NCBI GenBank assembly: GCA_902627045.1
Contig: CACOHP010000003.1
Location: 41,001 to 105,000, forward strand
Origin: an uncultured Pelagibacteraceae bacterium
GTDB lineage: Bacteria; Pseudomonadota; Alphaproteobacteria; Pelagibacterales; Pelagibacteraceae
DNA length: 64,000 nucleotides
Reading direction: 5' to 3'
A program made the translations under genes and the position numbers. The notes beneath the pieces were generated by a model, which saw nothing but the letters and a program-made list of their open reading frames with translations, was not told the DNA's origin and ran no database searches. Within the stretch, counting starts at the first letter, position 1; each line of letters begins with the position of its first letter. Positions 1 to 8,634 of the stretch are shown here, in pieces.

Positions 1-625
1 TCCACCTATCCATTTGCCCTTGATTTATTTGTTGGGTACCATGATAAAGACCACTAGTATCTCCTAGCCCAATAGTATTGGAAGTAGCAAATAACCTAAA
101 ATACTTATTTTGTCTCAAAACTTTATTTTTATCAAGAAGTGTAAAGCTCCCCTCTGACTCAAGAACTCTCTGAATAACAAACATTACATCCGGTCTCCCA
201 GCATCATACTCATCAAAAACTAAAGCAATAGGATTTTGTATGGACCAAGGAAGAATTCCTTCTTTAAATTCAGTAACTTGTTTACCGTCTTTTAAAATAA
301 TTGCATCTTTACCAATTAAATCAATTCTACTTATATGACTATCAAGATTTACTCTTATACAAGGCCAATTCAACCTTGCAGCTATTTGTTCAATATGTGT
401 AGACTTGCCAGTGCCATGGTAACCTTGGACCAAGACTCTTTTATTGAAAGCAAATCCAGAAATTATGGCCAATGTTGTATCTCTGTCAAACTTGTAGTTT
501 TTATCTATTTCTGGTACGTACTCATTTTTTTTTGAAAAGGCCTCGACCTCCATTTCGGATTCTATACCAAAAGTTTGTTTAATTGAAACTTTTATATCTG
601 GCTGAGTATTAATATTAGGTGTCAA
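1..625 (-). CDS. cobS: Cobaltochelatase subunit CobS (AAA+ ATPase), 3' end outside window
   Basis: Not in the ORF track because it runs off the left edge. Translating the minus strand from a TTG at 623-625 gives an open frame with the Walker A GYHGTGKST, the Walker B LVFDEYDAGRPDVMF and the stretch GLYHGTQQINQGQMDRW, all typical of CobS, the MoxR-type AAA+ motor that works with CobT (and CobN) in aerobic cobalt chelation. About 208 residues are visible, so the C-terminal third or so is missing. The TTG start overlaps the J-domain gene stop by 11 nt, and the protein N-terminus (PNINTQPDIKVSIKQTFG) matches the usual CobS start. Family assignment is firm. The role is less so, since SAR11 is generally regarded as a B12 auxotroph; the ATPase may serve another chelatase or protein complex. 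Confidence 0.9.
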   Translation of the reverse strand, partial: MTPNINTQPDIKVSIKQTFGIESEMEVEAFSKKNEYVPEIDKNYKFDRDTTLAIISGFAFNKRVLVQGYHGTGKSTHIEQIAARLNWPCIRVNLDSHISRIDLIGKDAIILKDGKQVTEFKEGILPWSIQNPIALVFDEYDAGRPDVMFVIQRVLESEGSFTLLDKNKVLRQNKYFRLFATSNTIGLGDTSGLYHGTQQINQGQMDRW

Positions 626-1142
626 TTTTTTCTCTATAGGTGTTTTTTAATTGAGTGTAAGCCAAAGTTATTAGTTTAAGTTTTTCTTCATATTTTTTAT
701 CTCCTGAATTCATATCAGGGTGAAATTTTTTGACAAGTGTTTTGAATTTTTTTTGTATTTTCATCCATTTCATTCCAGTTGACAATCCAAGTATTTCAAA
801 AGCCTTTATATCTTTGTGATCAAATTTAAATTGACGCATATAATTAAAATCACTTTTAATTTTCTTATTATCAAATTCATCTTTAAGTGTGTTATTCCAT
901 AGTACTTTGAAAAAATTATCTGAAGAGCTAAAGCTTTGAGTAGGTTTATGCCAAGTCATATCTGATTTCAAAAAATTTATTATCTGATTATCATTCATGC
1001 CAGAAAAATAATTCCAATTTTTATTAAACTCTTTAACATGTTTTAAACATAACATTCTATACTTTTTGCTATTATCTCTTTCAATTGGTGCCTTATACTC
1101 ACCCAATTCTTTACAATTATTCCAATCACAAATATTTTTCAT
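615..1142 (-). CDS. J-domain (DnaJ-like) protein with C-terminal J domain
   Basis: The C-terminal ~60 residues form a J domain (FEILGLSTGMKWMKIQKKFK, then KKFHPDMNS with the HPD signature), while the N-terminal ~100 residues carry Cys/His pairs (ICDWNNC, MLCLKH) that could bind a metal. Alphaproteobacteria commonly keep a gene of this type directly upstream of cobS, and here the stop overlaps the CobS start. I start it at the ATG of MKNICDWNN (1142) rather than 1184, because the longer form would run into the divergent bolA start. It is likely a co-chaperone that recruits DnaK to a specific client; CobS is the obvious candidate by position, but this is inference. Confidence 0.8.
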   Translation of the reverse strand: MKNICDWNNCKELGEYKAPIERDNSKKYRMLCLKHVKEFNKNWNYFSGMNDNQIINFLKSDMTWHKPTQSFSSSDNFFKVLWNNTLKDEFDNKKIKSDFNYMRQFKFDHKDIKAFEILGLSTGMKWMKIQKKFKTLVKKFHPDMNSGDKKYEEKLKLITLAYTQLKNTYREKIDT

Positions 1143-1159
1143 GATATAATAAATATATA

Positions 1160-1420
1160 ATGAATATAAATGACTTAATTGCAATCGTAAAAAAAAAAAT
1201 TAAAAAGGAAATTGCTGTACAAGATATTAATATAGAAGACAAATCATTCCTACACGTAGGACACAAAGGTAATGATAAAAAAAAATTTCACTTAAAGATT
1301 TGTATAAGTTCAAAAGAACTGTCAGAAATGAGTCGAATTCAGAGTAACAAAAAAATTTACAAAATTTTAAATAAAGAACTTAAAAATAATATTCATTCAA
1401 TTCAAATTCTAATCACTTAA
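1160..1420 (+). CDS. bolA: BolA family protein
   Basis: An 86-residue protein with the BolA fold signature: an N-terminal helix, a beta strand ending in VGHKG (the usual S/G-x-H metal-binding loop) and the conserved C-terminal HSIQI segment. BolA-type proteins pair with monothiol glutaredoxins to handle [2Fe-2S] clusters. It is divergent from the J-domain/cobS pair with only 17 nt between starts, and its 3' end overlaps aroB by 12 nt. Length is normal for the family. Confidence 0.85.
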   Translation: MNINDLIAIVKKKIKKEIAVQDINIEDKSFLHVGHKGNDKKKFHLKICISSKELSEMSRIQSNKKIYKILNKELKNNIHSIQILIT

Positions 1421-2515
1421 TTCTTTATTTAAAAATATTGTTAGTTTTTCCTTACTAAATTTTTTGTTAATTAAAGGAATACCTATTTTTTTTAACAAAA
1501 TTAAATTTATTTTATTTGTATTGTTTTTTTTATCATTGATCATAAATGAAATTATTTTTTTTAAGTCTTTTAAGAAAAAATATTTTTTAATATCATTTGG
1601 TAGACCGAAGTTTTTTATATGGTTCTCAATAATATTGAATTCTCTTAAGGGTAGAAAGTTATTTAATTTACTAAAATTAAGAGCTGTAGTCATTCCCAAG
1701 ATAACAGCTTCACCATGATTTAATTTTTTGGAAAAATTTAAGCTTGCTTCATACGCATGTGCAAAAGTGTGACCAAAATTTAAAATTTTTCTAATGCTCT
1801 TCTCTTTTTCATCTTTCTCAACTACTTTTTTTTTAATTTTACAACTTTCATAAATAGTTTTTTCAATATATGGCGATCTAAATTTGAAAATTTTTTTAAA
1901 ATTTTTGTTTAAGAATTGAAAAAAATTCTTATTTGAAATTAAAGAGTGTTTTAAAATTTCTCCATAACCGCATGTGATCTCTCTTTTAGGAAGAGTATTT
2001 AAAAAATCAGTATCGCTAATCACTAATTTAGGTTGGTAAAAACTTCCAATAAGATTTTTACCGTGTTTTGTATTTACACCAGTTTTACCACCAATTGAAG
2101 AATCCACTTGAGCCAAAAGAGTAGTGGGCATATTTATGAATTTTAATCCTCTTTTGAATATGCTTGCAGCGTATCCGGCAATATCACCAGTTATACCACC
2201 ACCAACACTTATCAAAATATCTTCTCTCGAAAAATTTTTTTCTAATAAGATATCTAGAATTTTATTTACAGTTTTTTGATTTTTATTTTTTTCATTAGCT
2301 TTAATATAATGGATATATACTTTTTTATGATTTAATTTTTTTTTAATTATATTAATTTTTTTTTCTGGAATGTTTCTGTCAACAACGATTAAACATTTAA
2401 TAAAATTAATTGATTGATCTTTTATAATATCTTTTAAATTTGAGATTAGTCCTGAGCCAATAAATATTGGGTATTTTTCTTGATTTGTGCTAACAATTAG
2501 TCTTTTTATTTTCAT
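1409..2515 (-). CDS. aroB: 3-dehydroquinate synthase
   Basis: Converts DAHP to 3-dehydroquinate, the second step of the shikimate pathway, using NAD and a divalent metal. Seen in sequence: the NAD-binding SVGGGITGDIAGYAAS, the stretch PTTLLAQVDSSIGGKTGVN, and metal-ligand segments GYGEILKHSL, FGHTFAHAYE and LNHGEAV. I prefer the ATG of MKIKRLIVS (2515) to the longer MRIYM form (2527); either start lies inside the end of aroK, so the two genes are translationally coupled. Length (368 aa) is normal. Its stop overlaps that of the convergent bolA. Confidence 0.95.
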   Translation of the reverse strand: MKIKRLIVSTNQEKYPIFIGSGLISNLKDIIKDQSINFIKCLIVVDRNIPEKKINIIKKKLNHKKVYIHYIKANEKNKNQKTVNKILDILLEKNFSREDILISVGGGITGDIAGYAASIFKRGLKFINMPTTLLAQVDSSIGGKTGVNTKHGKNLIGSFYQPKLVISDTDFLNTLPKREITCGYGEILKHSLISNKNFFQFLNKNFKKIFKFRSPYIEKTIYESCKIKKKVVEKDEKEKSIRKILNFGHTFAHAYEASLNFSKKLNHGEAVILGMTTALNFSKLNNFLPLREFNIIENHIKNFGLPNDIKKYFFLKDLKKIISFMINDKKNNTNKINLILLKKIGIPLINKKFSKEKLTIFLNKELSD

Positions 2516-3014
2516 ATATATTCGCAACTTTATTTACTATCTCATTTTTAGACAATTGTTCACAATTAATTTTATATTTAGATTTTGAATAAACTAATGA
2601 CCTTTTTTTTATTAAAATTATTAACTCACTTGGTGAGGATTTAAGAGCTATTGGTCTTTTCATATTTTTTTGCATTCTATGAATAAGTGTTTTCGAATTC
2701 CAATTTAACCAAAAAGAAAAATGATTTTTTAAAATTTCCTCTCTAATTTTTTTATTAATAAATGCACCTCCTCCCAAAGATATAACTGCCTTTTTCTTTT
2801 TTAAAATCTTAAGCGTAGTTTTTTCTTCGTAATCTCTAAAAAATTTCTCCCCTTTTTCTTCAAAGATCTCTGATATACTCATCTCCAATTCTTTTTCAAT
2901 AATATGATCTATATCGTAAAACTGTAAATTTAGTTTTTTTGAAATTAATAGCCCAATACTTGTTTTACCGGATCCCATCATACCTAAAAAAACAATATTT
3001 TCTCTCGTTTCCAT
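2490..3014 (-). CDS. aroK: Shikimate kinase
   Basis: Phosphorylates shikimate with ATP. The P-loop GMMGSGKTS, the shikimate-binding YDIDHIIE and FRDYEE, the SLGGGAF loop and the RPIAL segment are all present, and the length (174 aa) is typical. It is the first gene of an aroK-aroB pair; aroB starts inside its 3' end. aroA is 33 kb away in this window, so the pathway genes are scattered. Start at METRENIVFLGMMGSGKT is the usual distance from the P-loop. Confidence 0.95.
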   Translation of the reverse strand: METRENIVFLGMMGSGKTSIGLLISKKLNLQFYDIDHIIEKELEMSISEIFEEKGEKFFRDYEEKTTLKILKKKKAVISLGGGAFINKKIREEILKNHFSFWLNWNSKTLIHRMQKNMKRPIALKSSPSELIILIKKRSLVYSKSKYKINCEQLSKNEIVNKVANIYENKKTNC

Positions 3015-3072
3015 AAGTTTCTTTTATTGAAAAAACACAAATATGTCTTAATTTGAAATTACTTAAAGTTAT

Positions 3073-3252
3073 ATGCAAATATATAAAAAAACAAGCTCGA
3101 GACAAACTTTAATTGGGATAGTAATAAAATTAACTTTAATTTTACTATTTATTCTTGGGATTGTTTTCTTTTTAAATAAAATTGAATTTCCAGCGCCACA
3201 AAAAGACATAAAAAAGATAATCCCTAATGAAAAATTTAAAATTGTTAAGTAA
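3073..3252 (+). CDS. Small single-pass membrane protein, unknown function
   Basis: Missing from the ORF track (59 aa). An ATG at 3073 opens MQIYKKTSSRQTLIG, followed by a strongly hydrophobic segment of about 22 residues (residues ~15-36, IVIKLTLILLFILGIVFF) and a short Lys-rich tail ending in FKIVK. Positive residues before the helix suggest an inner-membrane protein with N-terminus inside. The stop lies 26 nt inside the start of the next gene, a coupling that argues it is real. It is divergent from aroK. I do not recognise a family. Confidence 0.6.
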   Translation: MQIYKKTSSRQTLIGIVIKLTLILLFILGIVFFLNKIEFPAPQKDIKKIIPNEKFKIVK

Positions 3253-4990
3253 AAAACTTTTATTCATTATTTTCATTTTATTTACCTCTTTTAAAGTTTA
3301 CTCCTCTGATAAACCAGTGGACATTTGGAAAATAAATGAAAAAAATAATGATCAAAATTCTGAAACAAATTTATCAATCGAAGCAATAAATGATTCATCA
3401 AATGAGATAACTATTTACAATAATAAGTCAAATGATGACACTTTAGGAATTATTCAAGATTCATCTATAAATTCAAAGAAGATAAAGATTACTGGATTAT
3501 ATGATCCACAAGATTATGATTTAAGCATTAATATGTGGAGTAATTCAGATGGTGATCAATTAAAGAATCTGTTTGGTAGGATTGCAAAAATTGATCTTTC
3601 CGAAGATGCTTCAGAGTTGATGAATATATCAATTTTGATTAATGCCCATTATCCTAAAAAAAATATTACCGAGAAAGAATTTTTAAGATTAAAATCAGAA
3701 TGGTTGATAAAGAATTCAAATTTCGATTTAATTAAAGAGTATTTAAATAAAAATAAAATTCTTAATGATAACCCAAAACTATCTAGACACTATATAGATC
3801 ATTATCTATCTGAATTTAGATTGAAAAAGGCTTGTGAAATATTTTCAAAAAACTTAGAGCCCATTACAGATGAGTATCTTTCAAAATTTAATATATACTG
3901 CCTAATAAATGCGGGCAAGACTGAAGAAGCTTTATTAATCCTAGACTTAAAAAAGGAACTAGGTTTCAAAGACGAATATTTTGAAAAAAAAATTGATTAT
4001 TTACTTGGTTACACCTCAAAAATTGATATCTCAATATCAGAAAAATCAATATTTGATTTTCATCTAGCTCATAAGACAAATCCTAATTTTAAATTTCAAC
4101 CAGACGAAAAAACATCCAAAATTATTTGGAAATATCTATCATCAGCAAATTTGTTATCATCTTTAAAAGAAATTGATATTACAGAATTAGATAAGGTCTC
4201 AAATATTGAAAAAGCCGTTCACGATAAGAATTATTCTGAAAATGAGTTATTTAAAATCTATATGAGATTTCAATTTAATATTAATCAACTTCTAAATGCA
4301 AAAGAATCTCATAAATCTCTATCTAATATCGAGGCAAGAGCTTTACTCTATCAGAAAATTTTACTTGAGTCAGAAATGATTGAAAAATTAAAATTGCTAA
4401 AAATTTTAAAGAGTTCATTTGAAAAAGATAATTTAAATAATGCTTTTGATAATGAATTAAAAAAATTTTTAAAAGAGATGGATCCTACAAAAATACCCGA
4501 TAATTTAACTAGTTTTTATTATACGAATATTAAGTTGGACAAAGATTCACCAATGGAAATAAAATATAATAATGATGTTATGTATCAATCAAAATTAATT
4601 AATTATTTTAATGGAGATTATGCAAAGTCAAAGATTGAGAAGGATGTTAATAATTTTCTAAAAAGAATAAAAAAAAATAAAAAATATTTTTTTTCTAAAA
4701 AAGACATAATATTTTTAGAGTCACTTAAAGCGGATGGTATAAAGATTTCTGAAAAATATGATGATTTATACGTTATAAGTGAAGATGAAATGCCTACTGA
4801 CATACAAATAATGATTAATAATAATGAGTCTGGTTCAGCATTATTAAGAATTGTTGAAGTTATTGGTCAGGATAGACTTGAAAGAATAGATGAAGATACA
4901 ATTTATTTTATAATTAGTGCTTTAAATCAATTAAATATAGACTCTATAAGAAATAAAATTTTGTTCAAAGTTCTTCCTTTAAAAGTGTAA
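3227..4990 (+). CDS. Large secreted/periplasmic alpha-helical protein, unknown function
   Basis: 587 residues with a Sec-type signal peptide (KKLLFIIFILFTSFKVYSS, residues ~9-27, with probable cleavage around the Ser-Ser). After an Asn/Ser-rich linker (~30-90) the rest is predicted helix-rich (LNKNKILNDNPKL, LSEFRLKKACEIF, NAGKTEEALLIL), resembling tetratricopeptide-like or solenoid pairs, though I cannot identify exact repeats. No catalytic motif is visible. It overlaps the preceding small membrane protein and is followed 23 nt later by def. Probably an envelope scaffold or assembly factor; function not assigned. Confidence 0.75.
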   Translation: MKNLKLLSKKLLFIIFILFTSFKVYSSDKPVDIWKINEKNNDQNSETNLSIEAINDSSNEITIYNNKSNDDTLGIIQDSSINSKKIKITGLYDPQDYDLSINMWSNSDGDQLKNLFGRIAKIDLSEDASELMNISILINAHYPKKNITEKEFLRLKSEWLIKNSNFDLIKEYLNKNKILNDNPKLSRHYIDHYLSEFRLKKACEIFSKNLEPITDEYLSKFNIYCLINAGKTEEALLILDLKKELGFKDEYFEKKIDYLLGYTSKIDISISEKSIFDFHLAHKTNPNFKFQPDEKTSKIIWKYLSSANLLSSLKEIDITELDKVSNIEKAVHDKNYSENELFKIYMRFQFNINQLLNAKESHKSLSNIEARALLYQKILLESEMIEKLKLLKILKSSFEKDNLNNAFDNELKKFLKEMDPTKIPDNLTSFYYTNIKLDKDSPMEIKYNNDVMYQSKLINYFNGDYAKSKIEKDVNNFLKRIKKNKKYFFSKKDIIFLESLKADGIKISEKYDDLYVISEDEMPTDIQIMINNNESGSALLRIVEVIGQDRLERIDEDTIYFIISALNQLNIDSIRNKILFKVLPLKV

Positions 4991-5013
4991 AAATTAGTTT
5001 AATTATTTAACTG

Positions 5014-5538
5014 ATGTCTATTAAAGAAATTATTACTGTGCCAGATGAAATATTAAAAAAAGTTTCTGAACCGATAGAGAAATTTGGCATTAACGAAAAG
5101 AAGTTAATCAATGATTTATTTGACACAATGTATAATTCAAACGGAATCGGTCTTGCCGCCGTTCAATTAGGTATACTTAAAAGAGTTTTAGTTGTTGATG
5201 TTTCAAGTAAAGATGAAAAAAAACAACCGATGACATTAATTAATCCAGTAATCAAAAATTTAAGCACTGATATGTCAGTTTATGAAGAAGGATGTCTCTC
5301 TATACCAGAAACATTTATTGAAATTGAAAGACCAAAAATATGTGAAGTTGAGTATATTGATGAAAAAGGCTTAAAAAAAAATCTTAAATGTGATGGACTT
5401 CTATCAACATGTGTCCAACACGAAATTAATCATTTAGATGGAAAATTGATAATTGATCATTTATCAAAATTAAAAAAAGATTTTATTATTAAGAAAATTT
5501 CAAAAATTAAAAAAAATCCAGACAGAATAGTAGTTTAA
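5014..5538 (+). CDS. def: Peptide deformylase
   Basis: Removes the formyl group from nascent N-terminal Met using a metal centre. All three family motifs are present: GIGLAAVQ, EEGCLSIP (metal Cys) and QHEINHLDG (HExxH-type metal His pair plus catalytic Glu). Length 174 aa is usual. It stands just upstream of fmt, its functional counterpart (formylation versus deformylation), with a gap of 2 nt, the classic def-fmt pair. Confidence 0.96.
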   Translation: MSIKEIITVPDEILKKVSEPIEKFGINEKKLINDLFDTMYNSNGIGLAAVQLGILKRVLVVDVSSKDEKKQPMTLINPVIKNLSTDMSVYEEGCLSIPETFIEIERPKICEVEYIDEKGLKKNLKCDGLLSTCVQHEINHLDGKLIIDHLSKLKKDFIIKKISKIKKNPDRIVV

Positions 5539-5540
5539 AG

Positions 5541-6473
5541 ATGGCAAACAAGATTATCTTTATGGGTACTCCATTATTTTGTGTCCCTATCTTAAAATCT
5601 TTATATCAAAATAGTTACAATATTGTGGCAGTTTATACTCAACCACCACAAAAATCTCACAGAGGACAAAAAATAAACAAAAGTCCAGTACAGGATATTT
5701 CAGAAAATTTAAATATAGAATATAGAACTCCAAAGACCCTTAAAGGAAATGATGAGGAGTATAAATTTCTAAAAAAGTTAGAAGCTGATCTTGCGATAGT
5801 CTGCGCTTACGGCCAAATTATTCCAAAAAATTTTTTAAATTTAACTAAAAAAGGTTTTGTTAATATACATGCTTCAATACTTCCCTACTGGCGAGGAGCA
5901 GCACCAATTCAAAGATCAATTATGAATTTAGACATTGAGACAGGAATAAGTATTATGAAAATAAATGAAGAATTAGATAGTGGACCAGTAAGCAATATAT
6001 ATAAAATTAAGATAGATCAAAACCAAAATGCAAAAGAAATCTCAGAAACATTATCTGCTTTGGCTGCAGAAAAAATTTTGAATAATGTAAATGATATTCT
6101 TACAGATAAAGCAAAGTTTACTGAGCAAGATCATTCTAAAGCAACTTATGCAAAAAAAATTCGCAAAGAGGAGTCACAAATTAATTGGAATGATCCTGCC
6201 TCTAAAATAATTGGAAAAATTAATGGTTTGTACCTGTCTCCAGGTGCTTTTTTTAGTTTTAATGATGAAAGATACAAAATTTTAAAAGCTGTAATTGGTA
6301 ATGGTGCAGGTAAAATCGGAGAAGTTATTTCAAATCAGTTAGAGGTTGCATGTAAGAATAATCAATCTATTAAAATTCTTGAAATTCAAAGACAAGGAAA
6401 AAAACCACAAAAAATTAGTAAATTTATGTTGGGTTCTAAAATCAAGAAAGGTTCAAATTTGTTATATGTTTAG
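5541..6473 (+). CDS. fmt: Methionyl-tRNA formyltransferase
   Basis: Formylates Met-tRNAfMet with 10-formyl-THF. The N-terminal catalytic domain shows FMGTPLFCVPIL, the catalytic NIHASILPYWRGAAPIQRSI (Asn and His) and the GISIMKINEELDSGPV segment with the conserved Asp; a C-terminal OB-like domain follows (INGLYLSPGAFF). Length 310 aa is normal. Coupled upstream to def and overlapping truA by 8 nt downstream. Confidence 0.96.
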   Translation: MANKIIFMGTPLFCVPILKSLYQNSYNIVAVYTQPPQKSHRGQKINKSPVQDISENLNIEYRTPKTLKGNDEEYKFLKKLEADLAIVCAYGQIIPKNFLNLTKKGFVNIHASILPYWRGAAPIQRSIMNLDIETGISIMKINEELDSGPVSNIYKIKIDQNQNAKEISETLSALAAEKILNNVNDILTDKAKFTEQDHSKATYAKKIRKEESQINWNDPASKIIGKINGLYLSPGAFFSFNDERYKILKAVIGNGAGKIGEVISNQLEVACKNNQSIKILEIQRQGKKPQKISKFMLGSKIKKGSNLLYV

Positions 6474-7206
6474 ATATCAGATCTTAATTGAATACGTGGG
6501 GACTAATTTTAGAGGATGGCAAATTCAAAAAAAAGGAAAAACAGTTCAAGGTATACTACAGGACAAAATTTCAAAATTTTTAAAAGAAAAAATTACAGTA
6601 TATGGAGCTGGAAGATTAGATGTTGGCGTCCATGCAAAAGAACAATCAGCGCATTTTGATTGTAGAAATAAGATCATTGAATTTGATAGGTTTTTAAAAT
6701 CTATTAATCATTTCTTGAACAAAGATGGAGTGGCAATACTTAAGATTAAAAAAAGAAAAAATGATTTTCATGCAAGATTTTCAGCTAAAATGAGAGTTTA
6801 TAATTACATAATAATAAATCGGATTGGTAGTCCAGTGTTAGAGAAAAATAAAGGTTGGCATGTAATTAAAAATCTTGATTTAGAGTTAATGAAAAAGACT
6901 GCAAAAAAATTAATTGGCACTAAAGATTTTAGCACTTTTAGGAAATCCAGTTGTAGGGCAAAAAGTCCAATAAAAACAATGAAATTAGTCAAAATTAAAT
7001 GTTCAAAAGATAAGATAGAAATCGAGTTTAGATCAAAATCATTTTTACAGCAACAGGTTAGATCTATGGTTGGATGTTTGAAATATGTGGGTGAAAAAAA
7101 ATGGACATTAAAAAAATTTGTAAACGTTATGAATTCTAAAAAAAGAGTATTATGTGCACCACCTGCACCATCGCAAGGACTCTATTTAACAAAAGTTATT
7201 TATTAA
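6466..7206 (+). CDS. truA: tRNA pseudouridine(38-40) synthase
   Basis: The ORF track starts it at 6346, but that adds a nonsense N-terminus read through fmt. The ATG at 6466 (MFRYQILIEYVGTNFRGWQIQ) gives the standard TruA start and an 8-nt overlap with the fmt stop. The catalytic Asp is in GRLDVGVHAKEQSAHFD (usual form GRTDAGVHA). FRKSSCRAKSP and the C-terminal FLQQQVRSMVG are also diagnostic. 246 aa is normal. Its 3' end overlaps the convergent SET gene by 21 nt. Confidence 0.95.
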   Translation: MFRYQILIEYVGTNFRGWQIQKKGKTVQGILQDKISKFLKEKITVYGAGRLDVGVHAKEQSAHFDCRNKIIEFDRFLKSINHFLNKDGVAILKIKKRKNDFHARFSAKMRVYNYIIINRIGSPVLEKNKGWHVIKNLDLELMKKTAKKLIGTKDFSTFRKSSCRAKSPIKTMKLVKIKCSKDKIEIEFRSKSFLQQQVRSMVGCLKYVGEKKWTLKKFVNVMNSKKRVLCAPPAPSQGLYLTKVIY

Positions 7207-7680
7207 TTTTTTTTTATTACTCATGGCAAATTTTTTGTTTATTCGCCATCTACTTTCTTCACGAATTATAAAACCACAACAATTCTTTGATTTACATTTG
7301 CAAGGGAATTGTTTGTAATCATTTTTATCGAAACTAAAACCATAGTCACAAGTTATCTCCTCATTTTTTTTTATATCTCTATCAGCTGTTATCCAAATTT
7401 TTAAACCTTTACCATCATAACGCGCATTAGCATTGCAGCTATGATTAACTAATCCAGCAATATTAAACGAGAAATCACCATCCAAAGTATATTTTTTATT
7501 TAAAGTAAATAGGTAAATAGGTTTTTTATTGTCAAATTTTTCTGACTCTTCAACCTGTTTATTTGTAATTATTTTTCCTAAGTAATTAATAATTTTTGTG
7601 CCTTCTGTGATATCTTTAGCAGCATAGAGTCCACGACCTTTGTTATCAATTTTTGATTTTCTTATTTTGTATAATTTCAT
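7186..7680 (-). CDS. SET-domain protein (predicted protein-lysine methyltransferase)
   Basis: A compact 164-residue SET protein. Seen: the N-terminal GRGLYAAKDI turn (SAM side), the pseudoknot motif NHSCNAN (residues ~79-85), EEITCDYGF with the catalytic-site Tyr (~107-115), and a post-SET Cys cluster PCKCKSKNCCG (~126-136) that would complete a zinc site near the active centre. All elements of an active SAM-dependent lysine methyltransferase are there. It is the last gene of the argB-HAD-dapD-dapE-HDAC run, 30 nt after the deacetylase gene. The target protein cannot be read from sequence. Confidence 0.88.
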   Translation of the reverse strand: MKLYKIRKSKIDNKGRGLYAAKDITEGTKIINYLGKIITNKQVEESEKFDNKKPIYLFTLNKKYTLDGDFSFNIAGLVNHSCNANARYDGKGLKIWITADRDIKKNEEITCDYGFSFDKNDYKQFPCKCKSKNCCGFIIREESRWRINKKFAMSNKKKLINNFC

Positions 7681-7710
7681 GAAGGTGATTTATAATGAAC
7701 TAGATATTTA

Positions 7711-8634
7711 TCAATTGAATTCTACCAATGCGTTAACATGTTCATTAGCACTTTCTGCTAAGGCATTTAAATCATATCCACCCTCAAGTATAGAAACAAC
7801 TTTACCTGCAGTAAACTTATTGGTAGCAGTTAATGTTCTTTTAGTAATCTCATAAAAATCTTTTGAGCTTAGTTGAAATTGAGCTAATGGATCATCTTTA
7901 TGTGCATCAAAACCAGCTGAAAATATAAGAAAATCAGGTTTATATTGTACTAATCTTTCTAACACTCTATCAAATGCATTAAAGTATTCTTCTGAGTTTG
8001 TACCAGCGGGCAAAGGGATATTCAATGAGTTGTTAAAGTCTCCTTTATCTTTATCTGTTCCACCTCCAGGATAAAAAGGATATTGATGCGTAGAAATATA
8101 TAATGAATTTTTATTATCACGCATAACATCATAATTTCCATTACCCCAGTGCACATCAAAATCTACGCAGGCAATTCTTTTGTATTTATATTTTGTTACT
8201 AAATAGTTTGTTGCTACTCCAGCGTTTGATATACAACAAAATCCCATTGCTTTATTTTTTTCAGCATGGTGACCTGGTGGTCTTGCCAAACAGAATGCAT
8301 TTTTAAATTGATCCTTCTCTATTCCATCTATCGCTCTAATTGTTGAACCTGCGGCATCAAAAACTGCTTTTTTACTTTCGGGTGATAAAACTGTATCGCC
8401 ATCTAGAAACTTAAGGCCTTTTTGAGGAAAGGAATTTTTTAAATTATTAATATAGTCTTTTGAATGTGTCATAGACAATATATCATCAGGAACATTATCT
8501 GGCTTATCCCAGATTAGGTCTTTTCTTCTTTTTAATTTTTCTTTTATAGCAATCACTCTTTTAGGCTGCTCTGGATGACCATCACCAGTATAATGTTTTT
8601 CATAAGAGTCAGAATTGATAATCGCTGTTTTCAT
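7711..8634 (-). CDS. Histone deacetylase family (class II-like, acetylpolyamine/acetyl-lysine amidohydrolase)
   Basis: Zinc-dependent deacetylase fold with a complete active site: RPPGHHAE (tandem His ~122-123), VDFDVHWGNG (zinc Asp160 and His162), SAGFDAHKDDPLA (zinc Asp243) and EGGYD (transition-state Tyr287). Length 307 aa matches bacterial HDAC-like amidohydrolases. It starts by ATGA overlap with dapE, so it is translated from the DAP operon, and a SET methyltransferase follows. The substrate could be acetyl-lysine proteins or an acetylated polyamine or small molecule; the sequence does not decide. Confidence 0.92.
   Translation of the reverse strand: MKTAIINSDSYEKHYTGDGHPEQPKRVIAIKEKLKRRKDLIWDKPDNVPDDILSMTHSKDYINNLKNSFPQKGLKFLDGDTVLSPESKKAVFDAAGSTIRAIDGIEKDQFKNAFCLARPPGHHAEKNKAMGFCCISNAGVATNYLVTKYKYKRIACVDFDVHWGNGNYDVMRDNKNSLYISTHQYPFYPGGGTDKDKGDFNNSLNIPLPAGTNSEEYFNAFDRVLERLVQYKPDFLIFSAGFDAHKDDPLAQFQLSSKDFYEITKRTLTATNKFTAGKVVSILEGGYDLNALAESANEHVNALVEFN

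Noticed and set aside
335-535. 66-aa ORF on the plus strand
   Set aside because: It lies antisense inside cobS, whose minus-strand translation shows clear AAA+ motifs.
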